Assembly (NCBI RefSeq): GCF_003858635.1
Contig: NZ_RQJO01000009.1
Span: 62,001-126,000, forward strand
Length of the DNA: 64,000 nt
Direction of reading: 5' to 3'
From: Larkinella rosea
Lineage (GTDB): Bacteria > Bacteroidota > Bacteroidia > Cytophagales > Spirosomataceae
Part shown: one piece after another, positions 8,221-17,389 of the stretch
Layout of the letters: every line of letters starts with the position of its first letter
Position numbering within the stretch: position 1 is the stretch's first letter
Notes under the pieces: generated by a model
The model's database searches: none
The model's input: only the letters and a program-made list of their open reading frames with translations
What the model was told of the DNA's origin: nothing
Translations under genes and position numbers: made by a program

Positions 8221-8470
8221 GTGTATCAGGGTGGCTGTCGTTGCGGTTCTGGTATTAAATCAAAGACAGAATCGACATATGGATGGGGTACAAAAATCGA
8301 TCTGGACGCCTTGCTAGAAGAAATGCAACGGAGACAAGCGCAGACACTTGCGTTCCTGCGCGAACTGGGCCTGGCATGGTGTTCCGGAATGGATTGTCGA
8401 GGTGGCCGACTACCGGACGTTACCGGCTGACCAGGCTGCCAAATTCGGTTATATAAGTAGTTCGAGGTAA
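8221..8470 (+). pseudogene. Frameshifted small gene, unknown family
   Basis: Two adjacent frames read as one protein broken near base 8372. The first frame gives IDLDALLEEMQRRQAQTLAF then LRELGLA. The next frame continues HGVPEWIVEVADYRTLPADQ then AAKFGYISSSR, stopping at 8468-8470. Both halves look genuinely coding, so a single indel is the simplest explanation. The family is unknown. Bases 8471-8767 downstream hold nothing recognisable. Confidence 0.45.
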
Positions 8471-8767
8471 GGTTATTGGATTGTTTTCCGGGATGCCAGA
8501 AAGTTATCGCTTATGTACTTGATTATCAGCGTAAATCTCAAAAGTCAGGTGAGTTAACAAGACCAGGTCGGCTTTCGGTTCAATCACTTAAGGGGTTTTC
8601 GATCGATTGGCGTGATGTATTTGATTCGTAAGTCGAAGCATCTAAGCAACTGTGTAAAAATAGGGGAGACAAAAATTGTACCTGAGAGGAAGTGAAATTA
8701 GGAAGCCGATCAGTAAATGCGATCCGATAATACCTTCTAATCGTACTAACCAGAGACGTCAAATCGT

Positions 8768-9220
8768 ATGAAGCAAGATGTGATCGTTCGGATTGTCCTG
8801 CAAAAACCGCCGGATGGGGTAGATTTCGCACTCCAGAAGGGCAGCGGACATGTCTATGAAACGGTACAGGTTCAGCAGGCCCATGCGCATGACATTCGAT
8901 TTGAGTGCTCCGTCACCGTCAAAGCCGACCGTCAGAAGGATGAGAAGCCGGGTTTTTCCGGGCCTTTTGTCCAGGGTGCTCCGCCGGAAAAATTTATTTA
9001 TATCGCTATTGGTACCTACGCTGGGCAGGCGGAGTCTATTTGGGGACGGCGGCTGAAAGTGCCGCTTCGCGGAATTACCTGGGATACCCTCGAACAAGTC
9101 ATCACCTCTTCGGAATTAGTGCTGGAAACCCAGGTGCCGGGATCTGGAAAAGACGGAAGTCCGGCTTGTGCCACCGTAAAACCATTCGACGGGTGGAAAA
9201 TTACTAATTTAAACGGATGA
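8768..9220 (+). CDS. DUF5990-like protein (150 aa)
   Basis: I recognise the pattern of DUF5990 proteins. An N-terminal strand VIVRIVLQKPPDGVDFALQK leads to GFSGPFVQGAPPEKFIYIAIGT, then AGQAESIWGRRLKVPLRGIT, and finally a charged C-terminal domain. The function of the family is unknown. The protein is cytosolic, without a signal peptide, and stands alone. The family assignment is from memory of the motifs, not from a search. Confidence 0.7.
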   Translation: MKQDVIVRIVLQKPPDGVDFALQKGSGHVYETVQVQQAHAHDIRFECSVTVKADRQKDEKPGFSGPFVQGAPPEKFIYIAIGTYAGQAESIWGRRLKVPLRGITWDTLEQVITSSELVLETQVPGSGKDGSPACATVKPFDGWKITNLNG

Positions 9221-9455
9221 ATTTAGCTCTGCCACGACGATTAAGGATCAATACGAACATTCGGTTACAGGACAGCGAACAAAACCGCCAATTCACAGGC
9301 GACCCATGGGGTAGGGAGGATGTAGAGAAACTATCCATGCGACGAAGATACATTCGGGACAGAGTTTGAGCGGTGATTTATAGGACCACTACATCGATTT
9401 AATCTACTATTTGCCTCCATAGCGAGTTAAGAGCCTGTATTAAAATCCTCAAGCC

Positions 9456-9686
9456 ATGATCACGCATATCTATCAATCCGCCAACCATCCAACCTGGTAT
9501 CTGGTTTTACCAGAAGACCTGAAAGACGACTTTTCCGGAGTTCCTGACAATGTAATCACCCAGTTAGGTGCATTACAAAAAATAGAATCGTCCAATGAGG
9601 GGCCCGGTTCGCTGGGTATCGATTTACTCCAGGTAAGAGATGACTTTGACACCCAAAACTACCATATAGCTAAACCAGTGGAATAA
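9456..9686 (+). CDS. YcgL-domain-like small protein (76 aa)
   Basis: The order of motifs follows the gammaproteobacterial YcgL fold: an initial IYQS strand, a WYLVLP strand, DDFSGVPDNVITQLG (compare DDFSRVPxxLxxxFG), then LGIDLLQVRDDFDTQNYHIAKP where YcgL has LAxxDxxxVxxxLxxxGYYLQxP. The length also agrees. Sequence identity is low, so the call is an inference from pattern. YcgL proteins are of unknown function. The gene is monocistronic; bases 9221-9455 upstream hold nothing recognised. Confidence 0.5.
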   Translation: MITHIYQSANHPTWYLVLPEDLKDDFSGVPDNVITQLGALQKIESSNEGPGSLGIDLLQVRDDFDTQNYHIAKPVE

Positions 9687-9726
9687 ACTGAAACAGGAAC
9701 AGGGTCATTATGCCTTATTCGTCAGT

Positions 9727-10050
9727 ATGAATCGATTCATACTTTATTTTTTTCTTGCCCTTATTCCGGCCACCTGCCACAAAGCCGATCAACCAACCCC
9801 GGATTCCAGCATACCCACCCGCGACGCCAACTTTGCACTCGGTAATCCCAGCAACACCAACGCATCACAGGAAAACAACTACCTCATCGAGCGGCCAGCG
9901 TACAGGCTGAGCTACAACCGCAGCACCAGCATTGCTTGCCAACGGGTGCTCCTGGCATTTGTCGAATGGCAAAGGCAGAACCGGTGACAACGGGACTGCC
10001 AGCACCAGCGCATGCAGATAGGGTGACTGTGCAGGTGGTGAAGATGGGGC
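9727..10050 (+). pseudogene. Frameshifted DNA/RNA non-specific endonuclease lipoprotein gene
   Basis: The first 86 codons encode a lipoprotein signal (MNRFILYFFLALIPATC) and then the N-terminal signature of NUC1-type nucleases: LGNPSNTN, NNYLIERPAYRLSYNRS. After YNRS the frame loses similarity. In another frame the expected continuation NGCSWHLSNGKG appears, where the family has NWVSWHLS. No DRGH active-site block follows, so the gene is both frameshifted and 3'-truncated. It is a non-functional relic. Confidence 0.6.
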
Positions 10051-10256
10051 AGGATTGGTGAAAGACAACCGTGCATGCATCACGGTGTAACAATAAGCAT
10101 AGTCAAACTATGTCTATGATCATTTGGGTATCAATCTGTCTCGTTTCATTTCGACAATTCAGCCCCATTTTTCATCAATTCGTACGATGCCAATTGAAAA
10201 TACTAAGGCTTCAGACTAGTTTTAGATTGTTCTTTTCTTAACATCTGTTATTAGTT

Positions 10257-11027
10257 ATGAAGTCCATTTTATACGCAATAGCTGCGTGCGCTAGTCTGTT
10301 TATAGTACTCGATGGCTGCTCCCAGCAAGATCATCAGCCGTCAATTCAGAAACCCGCCTGCCAGGTGCTGACACTTTCAATTGAAAACAAATCTTCCGGC
10401 ACAGATGCGTACAGTCGCAATGAACAGGTGATGCTGGATGGCCAGTCCATACTGATTGGGAAAGTGTCATCTAATGTCTACAAATTTGATGAGCAAAACC
10501 GGCTCATCGAAAGTAACTGGTCCACCTATGACCGGGGGGGGAATGGTGGTCAGGACCTATTTGAATATACTGCCGATCAACTAATCATCACCTCTACCCA
10601 CCTGGGAATGGATAACGGAGTACACCCCGTACCCCTGAATAAACAAGGGTTGTCAAGTGGGGATGGAATAAAATACGATGCAGAAGGGTTTCTGATCGAA
10701 AAGGTAGAAGGTGAATATACGACCACCTATACGATTGAAAACGGTAATATTGTTCGCGAAGAGCGAAAATCGACACTCCCCAATTCGAAGGTCTACGTGA
10801 CACTTTACGAATATGATCTCACGAAACCGAATCTACCAAACTCGCACCCGTACAGTGGCAAAGTCAGTAAAAACCTGCCAGTTAAGGTAACAAACAGCGA
10901 CGGTGTAACCACCAACTCTTATTCTTATTCGTATCTCTTCGATGAATCCAAAGGACTAACCCGGCGCTATCAGAAATATTCAAATGGGCAATACAGCGTG
11001 ATCGATTATTCCATTACCTGCCGATAA
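10257..11027 (+). CDS. Hypothetical lipoprotein with RHS/YD-like strand repeats (256 aa)
   Basis: The N-terminus is a lipoprotein signal with the lipobox LDGC near residues 18-21. The mature part has repeated beta hairpins, such as VYKFDEQNRLIE, IKYDAEGFLIEK and TTYTIENGNIVREE, resembling the strand repeats of DUF4595/RHS-type surface lipoproteins in Bacteroidota. A Ser/Tyr-rich run (TTNSYSYSYLF) precedes the C-terminus. It is probably surface or periplasmic, possibly ligand binding. It is monocistronic. Confidence 0.7.
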   Translation: MKSILYAIAACASLFIVLDGCSQQDHQPSIQKPACQVLTLSIENKSSGTDAYSRNEQVMLDGQSILIGKVSSNVYKFDEQNRLIESNWSTYDRGGNGGQDLFEYTADQLIITSTHLGMDNGVHPVPLNKQGLSSGDGIKYDAEGFLIEKVEGEYTTTYTIENGNIVREERKSTLPNSKVYVTLYEYDLTKPNLPNSHPYSGKVSKNLPVKVTNSDGVTTNSYSYSYLFDESKGLTRRYQKYSNGQYSVIDYSITCR

Positions 11028-11216
11028 TGGTATCTTAGGTTTAAGGAGATGGTATTTTTCTTGGGGCTGTATGAACCGGATCTTCCTGAATCACTAAAAG
11101 CCAAGTGGGTGACTTTGCCAGTGTGCGAACCTCTAATGAGGGATGAAAACACTACTACTCTATTCTGTGAAAAGCAGGACTTGGGTAGACCTTATCAAAT
11201 GTCTCACAAATGGCTC

Positions 11217-12212
11217 GTGGCTGTTGCACAACTCCGCTTGCTGCACCGATTTTCACTGACTGGCTGAGCAAAACAGAAATAGCTCAGTTGAAAATAAGCA
11301 TTGTAAAGCCGAGAAAAGGGTCTTGACAACCCAATGACCATTCCACCTTCAGGGCTAGGGCTTGGCCGATGGTAGTTAAGTTTGCGCGCTTTGCCCGGCT
11401 TGATTGAGATGCGGGCCTCGGGGTCAGTAGGGCTGTAATGGGTTTTGTTACTGAGTAACTTTGCCTTTTCGTTGCCAGCTCCCAAAATAGTCGGTGCGCG
11501 CTTCAAGTTTTGCTGGTACTTTTTCAAGCGTCTTAACCGATGATCGGCCGCAGCGATAACCGAGGCCGCTTGCCGGTTGCTGGGTTCAGATCTTGAGTCC
11601 ACAACCTTATTCTGATCCTCAACCGACTGGACCAGCCTGGGACCGGGTAGATTGGGTTGTTTTTCTAACAGCCTTTCCGGGGAGGCATTCACTTTAACGG
11701 GGGCTGGGTCAATGGCTACTCGACGGTCCGCCACCATTTTGTTGGCTACACACAGGCTGAATACTTTATCGAACACAGCTTCAAAGAGCGCTTCCGGATA
11801 AAGTTGGCGAGTACGGCTCAAGGTAGAGTGCCAGGGCAATGGCTTATCAATGTTGTAGCCCAGGAAATACAGTATATCCGTCCGCAGAGAGCAATGCTCG
11901 ACCAGCTTTCGGTCGGAGGGAGGTAATATTCTCCAGACAACCGATCAGCATGAACTTAAACCGGGCCGCGGAATACTACTAGGTCAATAGAAGGATTGCC
12001 TGTATGGCCATGGAGCTGCTTAGTGGCCTCAAAGATAAAGGGCAGGTCGAGCATTTCCGTAGAACTGGGCCGCCAGTGCGGTTATGCTGTGGGATGCGGA
12101 TGGACAGCTGAAAACAAGTGATCTGCTTTTCGTTGTGGTCTTTTCGGCCTTGCATACCTTAAGATAGAGAAAAGGCCACTTACATCCCTGATAAGGGTTG
12201 TGCAACAGCCAC
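11217..12212 (-). mobile_element. IS1182-like insertion sequence remnant with 16-bp terminal inverted repeats
   Basis: GTGGCTGTTGCACAAC (11217-11232) is exactly the reverse complement of 12197-12212. These GGCTGTTGCACAA-type ends are typical of IS1182/IS5-superfamily elements. The 996-bp interval holds transposase fragments on the minus strand. A complete IS1182-type element is well over 1.5 kb, so this one has lost internal sequence. No target duplication is clear. Confidence 0.65.
11233..12040 (-). pseudogene. Degraded IS1182-family transposase
   Basis: The 11840-12040 segment translates in broken frames to GNPSIDLVVF, ENIT, RKLVEHCSLRTDILYFLGYN and DKPLPWHSTLSRTRQLYPE. A long open frame then continues (MPWHSTLSRTRQLYPEALFE, AIDPAPVKVNASPERL) to LLSNKTHYSPTDPEARISIK PGKARKLNY. 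The order matches IS1182 transposases. Homology stops near 11370, where the rest of the catalytic domain is deleted and unrelated sequence runs into the left inverted repeat. It is non-functional. Confidence 0.7.
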
Positions 12213-12377
12213 AAAGGCTTTGGAGGTGTCAGCTAGTTGTTTCCGTCCTGTTTGTAATTGGGGAGCTTCTGACGAAGCGGCTGCTTAAGACAATCCGGAC
12301 AATTTCCCCTGTAACCTTTTGGCACAGGCCGAGTTTCCCGCTCAATTCGTTAAGATAGCCCAAGCAAAACAGCTTCC

Positions 12378-14051
12378 ATGCGTTCGATTACCTGCCGACT
12401 TTTTCTTTTTGTCTTTTTCTCCACCTCATCCGCTTTCGCTCAGCCCTTAGCAGATTCGACGGAACGGCTGGTAGATAACCTTTTTCAAAAATGGGTGGGC
12501 AACCAGACCCCAGGTTGCGCCGTCGGCATTGTGCGGGGTGATCAACTCGTCTATGCAAAAGGCTTTGGCCTGGCCAATTTAGAAAATAAGGTGCCCATTA
12601 CTCCCAACAGCCTCTTTTACATGTGTTCCGTCTCCAAGCAGTTTACTGGATATGCCATCGCCCTGCTAGTCCAAGCGGGTAAAATCAACTTAACCGATGA
12701 TTGTCGACGCTATCTGCCTTGGTTGGCCGACTTCGGTCACCCCATAACGGTTCAGCATTTACTGCATCATACCAGTGGCTTGCGAGACGATATTTCGCTG
12801 GCCGAGTTTTACGGCCTCAATCTGGATGGGGTTTTGACACAAGAACTGGCCCTACAAATCCTAAAACGACAGCGTACCCTTAACTTCGTGCCGGGTGAGA
12901 AATTTGCCTATTCCAACTCGAACTACGTTTTACTGGCCGAGATCGTCAAAAAGGCCAGCGGCATGCCTTTCGAGGCTTTTGCCGATTCTGCCATCTTTCA
13001 GCCCTTGCGGATGAGTGATAGCCGTTTCGTTACCCATTCGAACGAACTGATTGCGGGTCGGGTCTCTTCGTATGAACCAGTCAATAAGGGGTTTAAGAAT
13101 GCTACCCAAACCGTGTATACGCTCGGTGACGGCGGCCTGTTTACCAACGTGATAGACATGGCCAGGTGGATCAGTAATTTCTTTCGCCCCCAAGTAGGAG
13201 ACCAGCAGACGATTGGCTTACTGACCAGGCCGGGTCGGCTAGCAACGGGCCAGCCGCTACGGTATGCGATGGGGATCAATGTTGACGACTATGCTGGCCA
13301 GAAGCGATTTCTACACAATGGTGGCTTAGCGGGTTACCGAACCATCGTGGCCATCTATCCCCAGCAGCAACTGGGATTGATGGTGTTTGGCAATGGAGCT
13401 AATGGGGAGGTCTACAGTACGATTGATCAATTATCAGCGCTCTTGATGGGCAAAAAAACGGCTGTTCCACCGATTACACAAGTCGCTGCCCCCTCTCCGC
13501 AGCCGGTCGAAATTGACTCGGTTACGCTGCGTCGATGGACGGGCGATTACATTGCCGCTGATGGCTACCGATTGAGCATCACCTTGAAAGATGAGCGGTT
13601 GTACCTGAACGGTTCGCAGGCGTTAACACCTCAATCGGCCCAGCGCTTTTACTTAACCAACCGCCCCAACGTCAACTACCAATTTGAGGTTGATCCCCAA
13701 GGGACACCCGTAGGATTGCAGCTGAATAGTCCTGTGTTGGCCAAGCCGATGGAGCTGGCTAAAATACGGCAATCTGCTTTGACCACCCCCATACTGGATA
13801 CCTATACTGGCGATTATTACTCCGATGAGCTAGACTTGAGGGTTCGGATTGTTAGGCAAGAAAATGAACTCTGGCTATTGAGCAGCCGCCACCCAGCGGC
13901 CCGCGTTAGCTGGATCGGTGGCGATCACCTGTATACAGACTATGGCTTCATGCACCATTTGCTGGTTAAGCGAGACGCCAAGGATCAGATTGTTGGCTTC
14001 GAGGTGAATAGTGGCGAGTTGATGCACTTACCTTTTCATAAACAGAAGTAG
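12378..14051 (+). CDS. Serine hydrolase, class C beta-lactamase/PBP-like, with C-terminal DUF3471-like domain
   Basis: The signal peptide ends near AFAQ (residue 22). Residues ~35-355 form the beta-lactamase/transpeptidase fold with the three expected motifs: S84-V-S-K87 (nucleophile and base), Y178-S-N180, and H-N-G-G near 312. The remaining ~200 residues make a beta-rich tail of the DUF3471 type found on such peptidases. Family members are D-amino acid peptidases, esterases or beta-lactamases; the substrate cannot be deduced. It is a periplasmic enzyme, monocistronic, followed by a terminator at 14070-14100. Confidence 0.92.
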   Translation: MRSITCRLFLFVFFSTSSAFAQPLADSTERLVDNLFQKWVGNQTPGCAVGIVRGDQLVYAKGFGLANLENKVPITPNSLFYMCSVSKQFTGYAIALLVQAGKINLTDDCRRYLPWLADFGHPITVQHLLHHTSGLRDDISLAEFYGLNLDGVLTQELALQILKRQRTLNFVPGEKFAYSNSNYVLLAEIVKKASGMPFEAFADSAIFQPLRMSDSRFVTHSNELIAGRVSSYEPVNKGFKNATQTVYTLGDGGLFTNVIDMARWISNFFRPQVGDQQTIGLLTRPGRLATGQPLRYAMGINVDDYAGQKRFLHNGGLAGYRTIVAIYPQQQLGLMVFGNGANGEVYSTIDQLSALLMGKKTAVPPITQVAAPSPQPVEIDSVTLRRWTGDYIAADGYRLSITLKDERLYLNGSQALTPQSAQRFYLTNRPNVNYQFEVDPQGTPVGLQLNSPVLAKPMELAKIRQSALTTPILDTYTGDYYSDELDLRVRIVRQENELWLLSSRHPAARVSWIGGDHLYTDYGFMHHLLVKRDAKDQIVGFEVNSGELMHLPFHKQK

Positions 14052-14069
14052 AATTTCCAGCCATTAGAT

Positions 14070-14100
14070 GCCAACAACTCCGTGTACTTGTTGGCCTTTT
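14070..14100 (+). terminator. Rho-independent terminator of the serine hydrolase gene
   Basis: GCCAACAA (14070-14077) pairs with TTGTTGGC (14088-14095), 10-base loop, followed by CTTTT, 18 bp after the stop codon. Confidence 0.7.
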
Positions 14101-14226
14101 GAAGCGCCCGAATAAAGAACATGACTATTCCTTCGTCTCAGGTGGGGGCATTTGATTGAACCCTTAGTCTTTACTGTATCGTCCTCCGGAAAAATGTTGA
14201 CTCTTGGCTGAGCCTCGGTACGTTCG

Positions 14227-15033
14227 CTATTGAGAGAGTAAATGAGTGGGAGCAATCCCATACTTCTTTTTAAAGGCAAAAGAAAAATGAGAAAGATCTT
14301 CAAAGCCTACTTCGAGATATACCTCCGTGGGTCTTTTCTTCTTTTCGGCTAATTGGTAATAAGCTAGTTCGAGCCTTTTATCGGTCAGCCATTTCTGGGG
14401 CGTTACATTGAAAATTTTCCTGAAATCCCGGTTAAAGGTCGACAAACTGCGACCCGTTAAATAGCCTAATTTTTCCATCGGCAAATTGAACATAAAATTG
14501 CGCTGCATAAAATCAATCAGGTCAATTTTTCCCGGTTCATCAAAATGAGCCAGTATATGATCAATGCTTTTATCGATTGCCCTCAGAATACTTATGGCTT
14601 CTGTAATTTTTAACGAGGCAATATTCGAAGGCAGTTCGTTCATCTCAAAGTACGGAATCAAGGAAGACAGGCAGCTTGCCAATAAAGGATGGTTGTTAAA
14701 GTGGTATATTTTTTGTGATTCCGGGGCACTTGGCTTTACTTCCAGATGGGCATAAAAATCCCGCAACCGTGCTGTGGAGAGGTGCATGACGACTGTTTTA
14801 TGCGGTTTTCCGTCCTTGGGGTAATTGATGATAGTAGCCAACTGGTTTCTTGGAATCAGGAAAATATCACCCTCCTTAAAAATAGAAGTGGCATCAGCCT
14901 GAACGATTTTTGTCTCGCCCGAAATGAACCAAATCAGCATGTGGTGCTCAAACAGGATGTCCGATTTGAAAAACTTGTCCTCATAGCAGGATAGTTTGAT
15001 GTCATCCGTTATATATTTTGCTTCGTATTGCAT
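14227..15033 (-). CDS. AraC-family transcriptional regulator
   Basis: The protein has 268 residues. The N-terminal ~150 form a cupin-like sensing domain: FEHHMLIWFISGETKIVQAD, then IFKEGDIFLIPRNQLATIIN. The C-terminal ~100 are an AraC double HTH with NLPMEKLGYLTGRSLSTFNR DFRKIF, LTDKRLELAYYQL and the second recognition segment VYLEVGFEDLSHFSFAFKKK YG. It lies just downstream of two same-strand SDR genes whose promoter region carries paired 16-bp direct repeats. It is therefore the likely regulator of those genes (inference). Confidence 0.92.
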   Translation of the reverse strand: MQYEAKYITDDIKLSCYEDKFFKSDILFEHHMLIWFISGETKIVQADATSIFKEGDIFLIPRNQLATIINYPKDGKPHKTVVMHLSTARLRDFYAHLEVKPSAPESQKIYHFNNHPLLASCLSSLIPYFEMNELPSNIASLKITEAISILRAIDKSIDHILAHFDEPGKIDLIDFMQRNFMFNLPMEKLGYLTGRSLSTFNRDFRKIFNVTPQKWLTDKRLELAYYQLAEKKKRPTEVYLEVGFEDLSHFSFAFKKKYGIAPTHLLSQ

Positions 15034-15191
15034 GGCTGGTTCTTAGTTCTTTCCCGTAAGAAAAATAATACTGTAAAAACAAAAAATATCATTTGGTTAG
15101 CTTTGTTTTAACGTCCGGTTTACCAGTTAAAGAACGGCAGTATCCCTATTGTCCACTACCGTCCTTTTGATGTTGTTCGTCCATTCAACAA

Positions 15192-15920
15192 TCATACGGA
15201 TTGTCCGCCGTCGATTAGATAATTAGCCCCGGTGATAAAGGCGGCATGATCGTCAGACAGGAAGGCAATCAACTCGGCTACCTCGCTAGCTTTTCCAAAC
15301 CTTGCCAGGGGAATGCTACTGATCATTTGCTGTTCAAGGGTATCATTTAATCCCATTTTATTCATAATCTCGGTAGCAACAGGGCCCGGACTTACCGCAT
15401 TCACTCGGATTTTTCGTGAAGCTAACTCAAGGGCCGCTATTTTCATCACCGCATTGATGGCTGCTTTACTGGCTGCATAGACCGAAGCCGTTGGCGGTGA
15501 AATAGTTGCTGAAGTTGACGACAGAAAGATCACCGAAGCACCATCGTTTAGGATCGGGATGAATTTGCTCAGGGTAAAATAAGCTCCTTTGAAATTCACA
15601 TCCATGATTTCATCAAATACCTGCTCGGACGTCATTTCTATTGGGGCAGATTTTGTTATGCCGGCGTTAATGAGTAAAATATCGACCTTACCAAATTGTC
15701 CTGAAATAGCCGAGACCAGCCTGTCGATATCCGCTAACCTGGATTGGTCAGCCATCATTCCGGTGATATTCAGTTCCGATGCCGCCTTTTCTACCGCTTC
15801 CTTTCTTCTGCCGGTTATAATGACGTTGGCACCTTTTTGATTTAATTCGTTTGCAGTGGCATAGCCAATACCGCTGTTGCCGCCCGTAATGACGGCAACT
15901 TTATTTTTGAACGTTTTCAT
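15192..15920 (-). CDS. SDR family oxidoreductase (classical)
   Basis: The 242-residue reading from MKTFKNKVAVITGG is preferred; a longer in-frame start would overlap the upstream gene. Cofactor motif TGGNSGIG lies at residues 12-19. The NAG motif is in LLINAGITKSAP. Catalytic Ser is in SSTSATISP and the Y-x3-K pair in VYAASKAA. The C-terminus LIDGGQSV is typical of 3-oxoacyl-ACP reductase-like SDRs. NAD(P)H-dependent reduction of an unknown carbonyl is expected. It is 16 bp downstream of another SDR gene, so the two form an operon. Confidence 0.92.
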   Translation of the reverse strand: MKTFKNKVAVITGGNSGIGYATANELNQKGANVIITGRRKEAVEKAASELNITGMMADQSRLADIDRLVSAISGQFGKVDILLINAGITKSAPIEMTSEQVFDEIMDVNFKGAYFTLSKFIPILNDGASVIFLSSTSATISPPTASVYAASKAAINAVMKIAALELASRKIRVNAVSPGPVATEIMNKMGLNDTLEQQMISSIPLARFGKASEVAELIAFLSDDHAAFITGANYLIDGGQSV

Positions 15921-15936
15921 TTGGTTGGGGTTGGAA

Positions 15937-16932
15937 TTAACTAATTGAAAAGAATATGCCACTGGCTTCTTCGCTCCATTTCCACAGGCGTTTGGCATCA
16001 GCCTCGTCCAGCGAATAACGTTTTACCCCCGGCGATATCTGGCTATCGGATGCTAATGGGGCTACATCCGCATCTTCACAATACACCCCACCGAGGTTAT
16101 CGAGCAAGGGTGTGGTGGCACACCAAACGGTTGTGGCAGCCCCCTGTTGTATGTTTTTAAGTGAAGCCAGTACTTCGGGAAGCATATTGCCCTGTTCATC
16201 CACAAAACCCATTTTCTGGAAAAGTTCCAGTGGGGCTTCCCTTCCTAATTCCGTTCCTCCGATAGAGCCCGGGTGAACAGAATAGACTCTTACGCCAAAT
16301 TGTTTAGTACGATTATCCAATTCGAGTGAAAATAGATTGACAGCCGTTTTGGATTGACCATACCCTTGCAAGGTTTCGTATGGCCGGTTTATAAAATTGG
16401 GGTCCTCAAAATGAAATGTTCCAAACTGGTGGCCATGAGAAGATACATTGATTACCCTCGCTCCGTTTGCTTTTTTGAGTGCTGGCCATACTCTGGCCGT
16501 CAACTGAAATTGTGCCAGGTAATTTGTGGCCAGTTGCGATTCAATACCACGGCTATCCCTGCGTAAAGGCACCCACATGATGCCTGCATTGTTGATTAGC
16601 AGATGAAGCGGTCGGCTTGTTGCGATAAATGCTTCGGCAAATGCATCGATCGAAGCGGGGTCCATAAAATCAATGCTCTCCAATTCCACATTTGGAATAC
16701 CGGCTAAATTTTTCCGGGCCTTTTCCAGGTCCCTCGCCGGAACAATTACCGTAGCCCCGGCTGCGGCCAACACCCTGGTGGTTTCTAATCCAATGCCCGT
16801 ATTGCCGCCGGTCACGATCGCAATTTTTCCGGTGAGGTCAATCCCGTTAATTACCTCCTGTGCAGTCGATGTTGCGTTGAAGCCTGAACCGATGGCCTGC
16901 TGTAAAGCTCCTTGATAATTAGTGTGTCCCAT
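15937..16932 (-). CDS. SDR family oxidoreductase, retinol-dehydrogenase/WWOX-like
   Basis: A 331-residue SDR with TGGNTGIG at 41-48 and the NNAG motif (LLINNAGIMWVPLRR). Ser lies in VINVSSHGH and the catalytic pair in YGQSKTAVNLF. The long N-terminal lead (QGALQQAIGSGFNATSTAQE) and the C-terminal extension match the retinol dehydrogenase-like SDR subgroup common in soil bacteria. It is the first gene of the two-SDR operon. A TAATTTTG -7-like element and two direct repeats lie upstream. The substrate is unknown. Confidence 0.92.
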   Translation of the reverse strand: MGHTNYQGALQQAIGSGFNATSTAQEVINGIDLTGKIAIVTGGNTGIGLETTRVLAAAGATVIVPARDLEKARKNLAGIPNVELESIDFMDPASIDAFAEAFIATSRPLHLLINNAGIMWVPLRRDSRGIESQLATNYLAQFQLTARVWPALKKANGARVINVSSHGHQFGTFHFEDPNFINRPYETLQGYGQSKTAVNLFSLELDNRTKQFGVRVYSVHPGSIGGTELGREAPLELFQKMGFVDEQGNMLPEVLASLKNIQQGAATTVWCATTPLLDNLGGVYCEDADVAPLASDSQISPGVKRYSLDEADAKRLWKWSEEASGIFFSIS

Positions 16933-16958
16933 GTTATTTTTAATGAATTGTGATGGAA

Positions 16959-17025
16959 CAAAATTACCTGGTTGTTAGCTGGCACACTTTGTTTAGAATG
17001 TCAATTTGCTTTGTTTAAACTGTCA
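16959..17025 (-). promoter_or_regulatory. Putative regulated promoter of the SDR operon with paired direct repeats
   Basis: TTTGTTTAGAATGTCA (16988-17003) and TTTGTTTAAACTGTCA (17010-17025) are direct repeats 22 bp apart, two DNA turns, as AraC-type dimers prefer. On the minus strand they lie upstream of a Bacteroidota-like -7 element TAATTTTG (complement of 16959-16966), itself 27 bp before the SDR start. No TTG lies at the normal -33 distance, which fits activator dependence. Bases 17026-17389 hold nothing else recognised. Confidence 0.5.
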
Positions 17026-17389
17026 GGTTACCCCTCCTGCACAGATCATTTTGTAGGTTCATTCAGGATGCGGATTGGGTACTTTTCGGCTTAGCCTATT
17101 CAACATAGGTAAGGGGGAATTATTTATTCCCTAGGCCAGCGGAAAGATTTGGTTATCTTACGGGTAGAAGTCTGACCACCTTTAAAGGTAATGTAACAAA
17201 TGCGTTTTACTAAGCTGGGCAACGGCGGCTTATTCAGAAATGACTGAAACTAGCCCATTTCCAACTTTCCGAAAAAAGTAACACTTGGCTTGAAACCGAT
17301 TTAGAAACTTCATGCTTTATACGTACGCTCTCAAGAAGCCTGGTGGTTCTCCATTCCTAAAACCGGTCACTCGCCGTTAACTTGGCAAG

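Noticed and set aside
12029-12214. Small minus-strand frame at the right end of the IS remnant
   Set aside because: It runs through the terminal inverted repeat and has no transposase motif.
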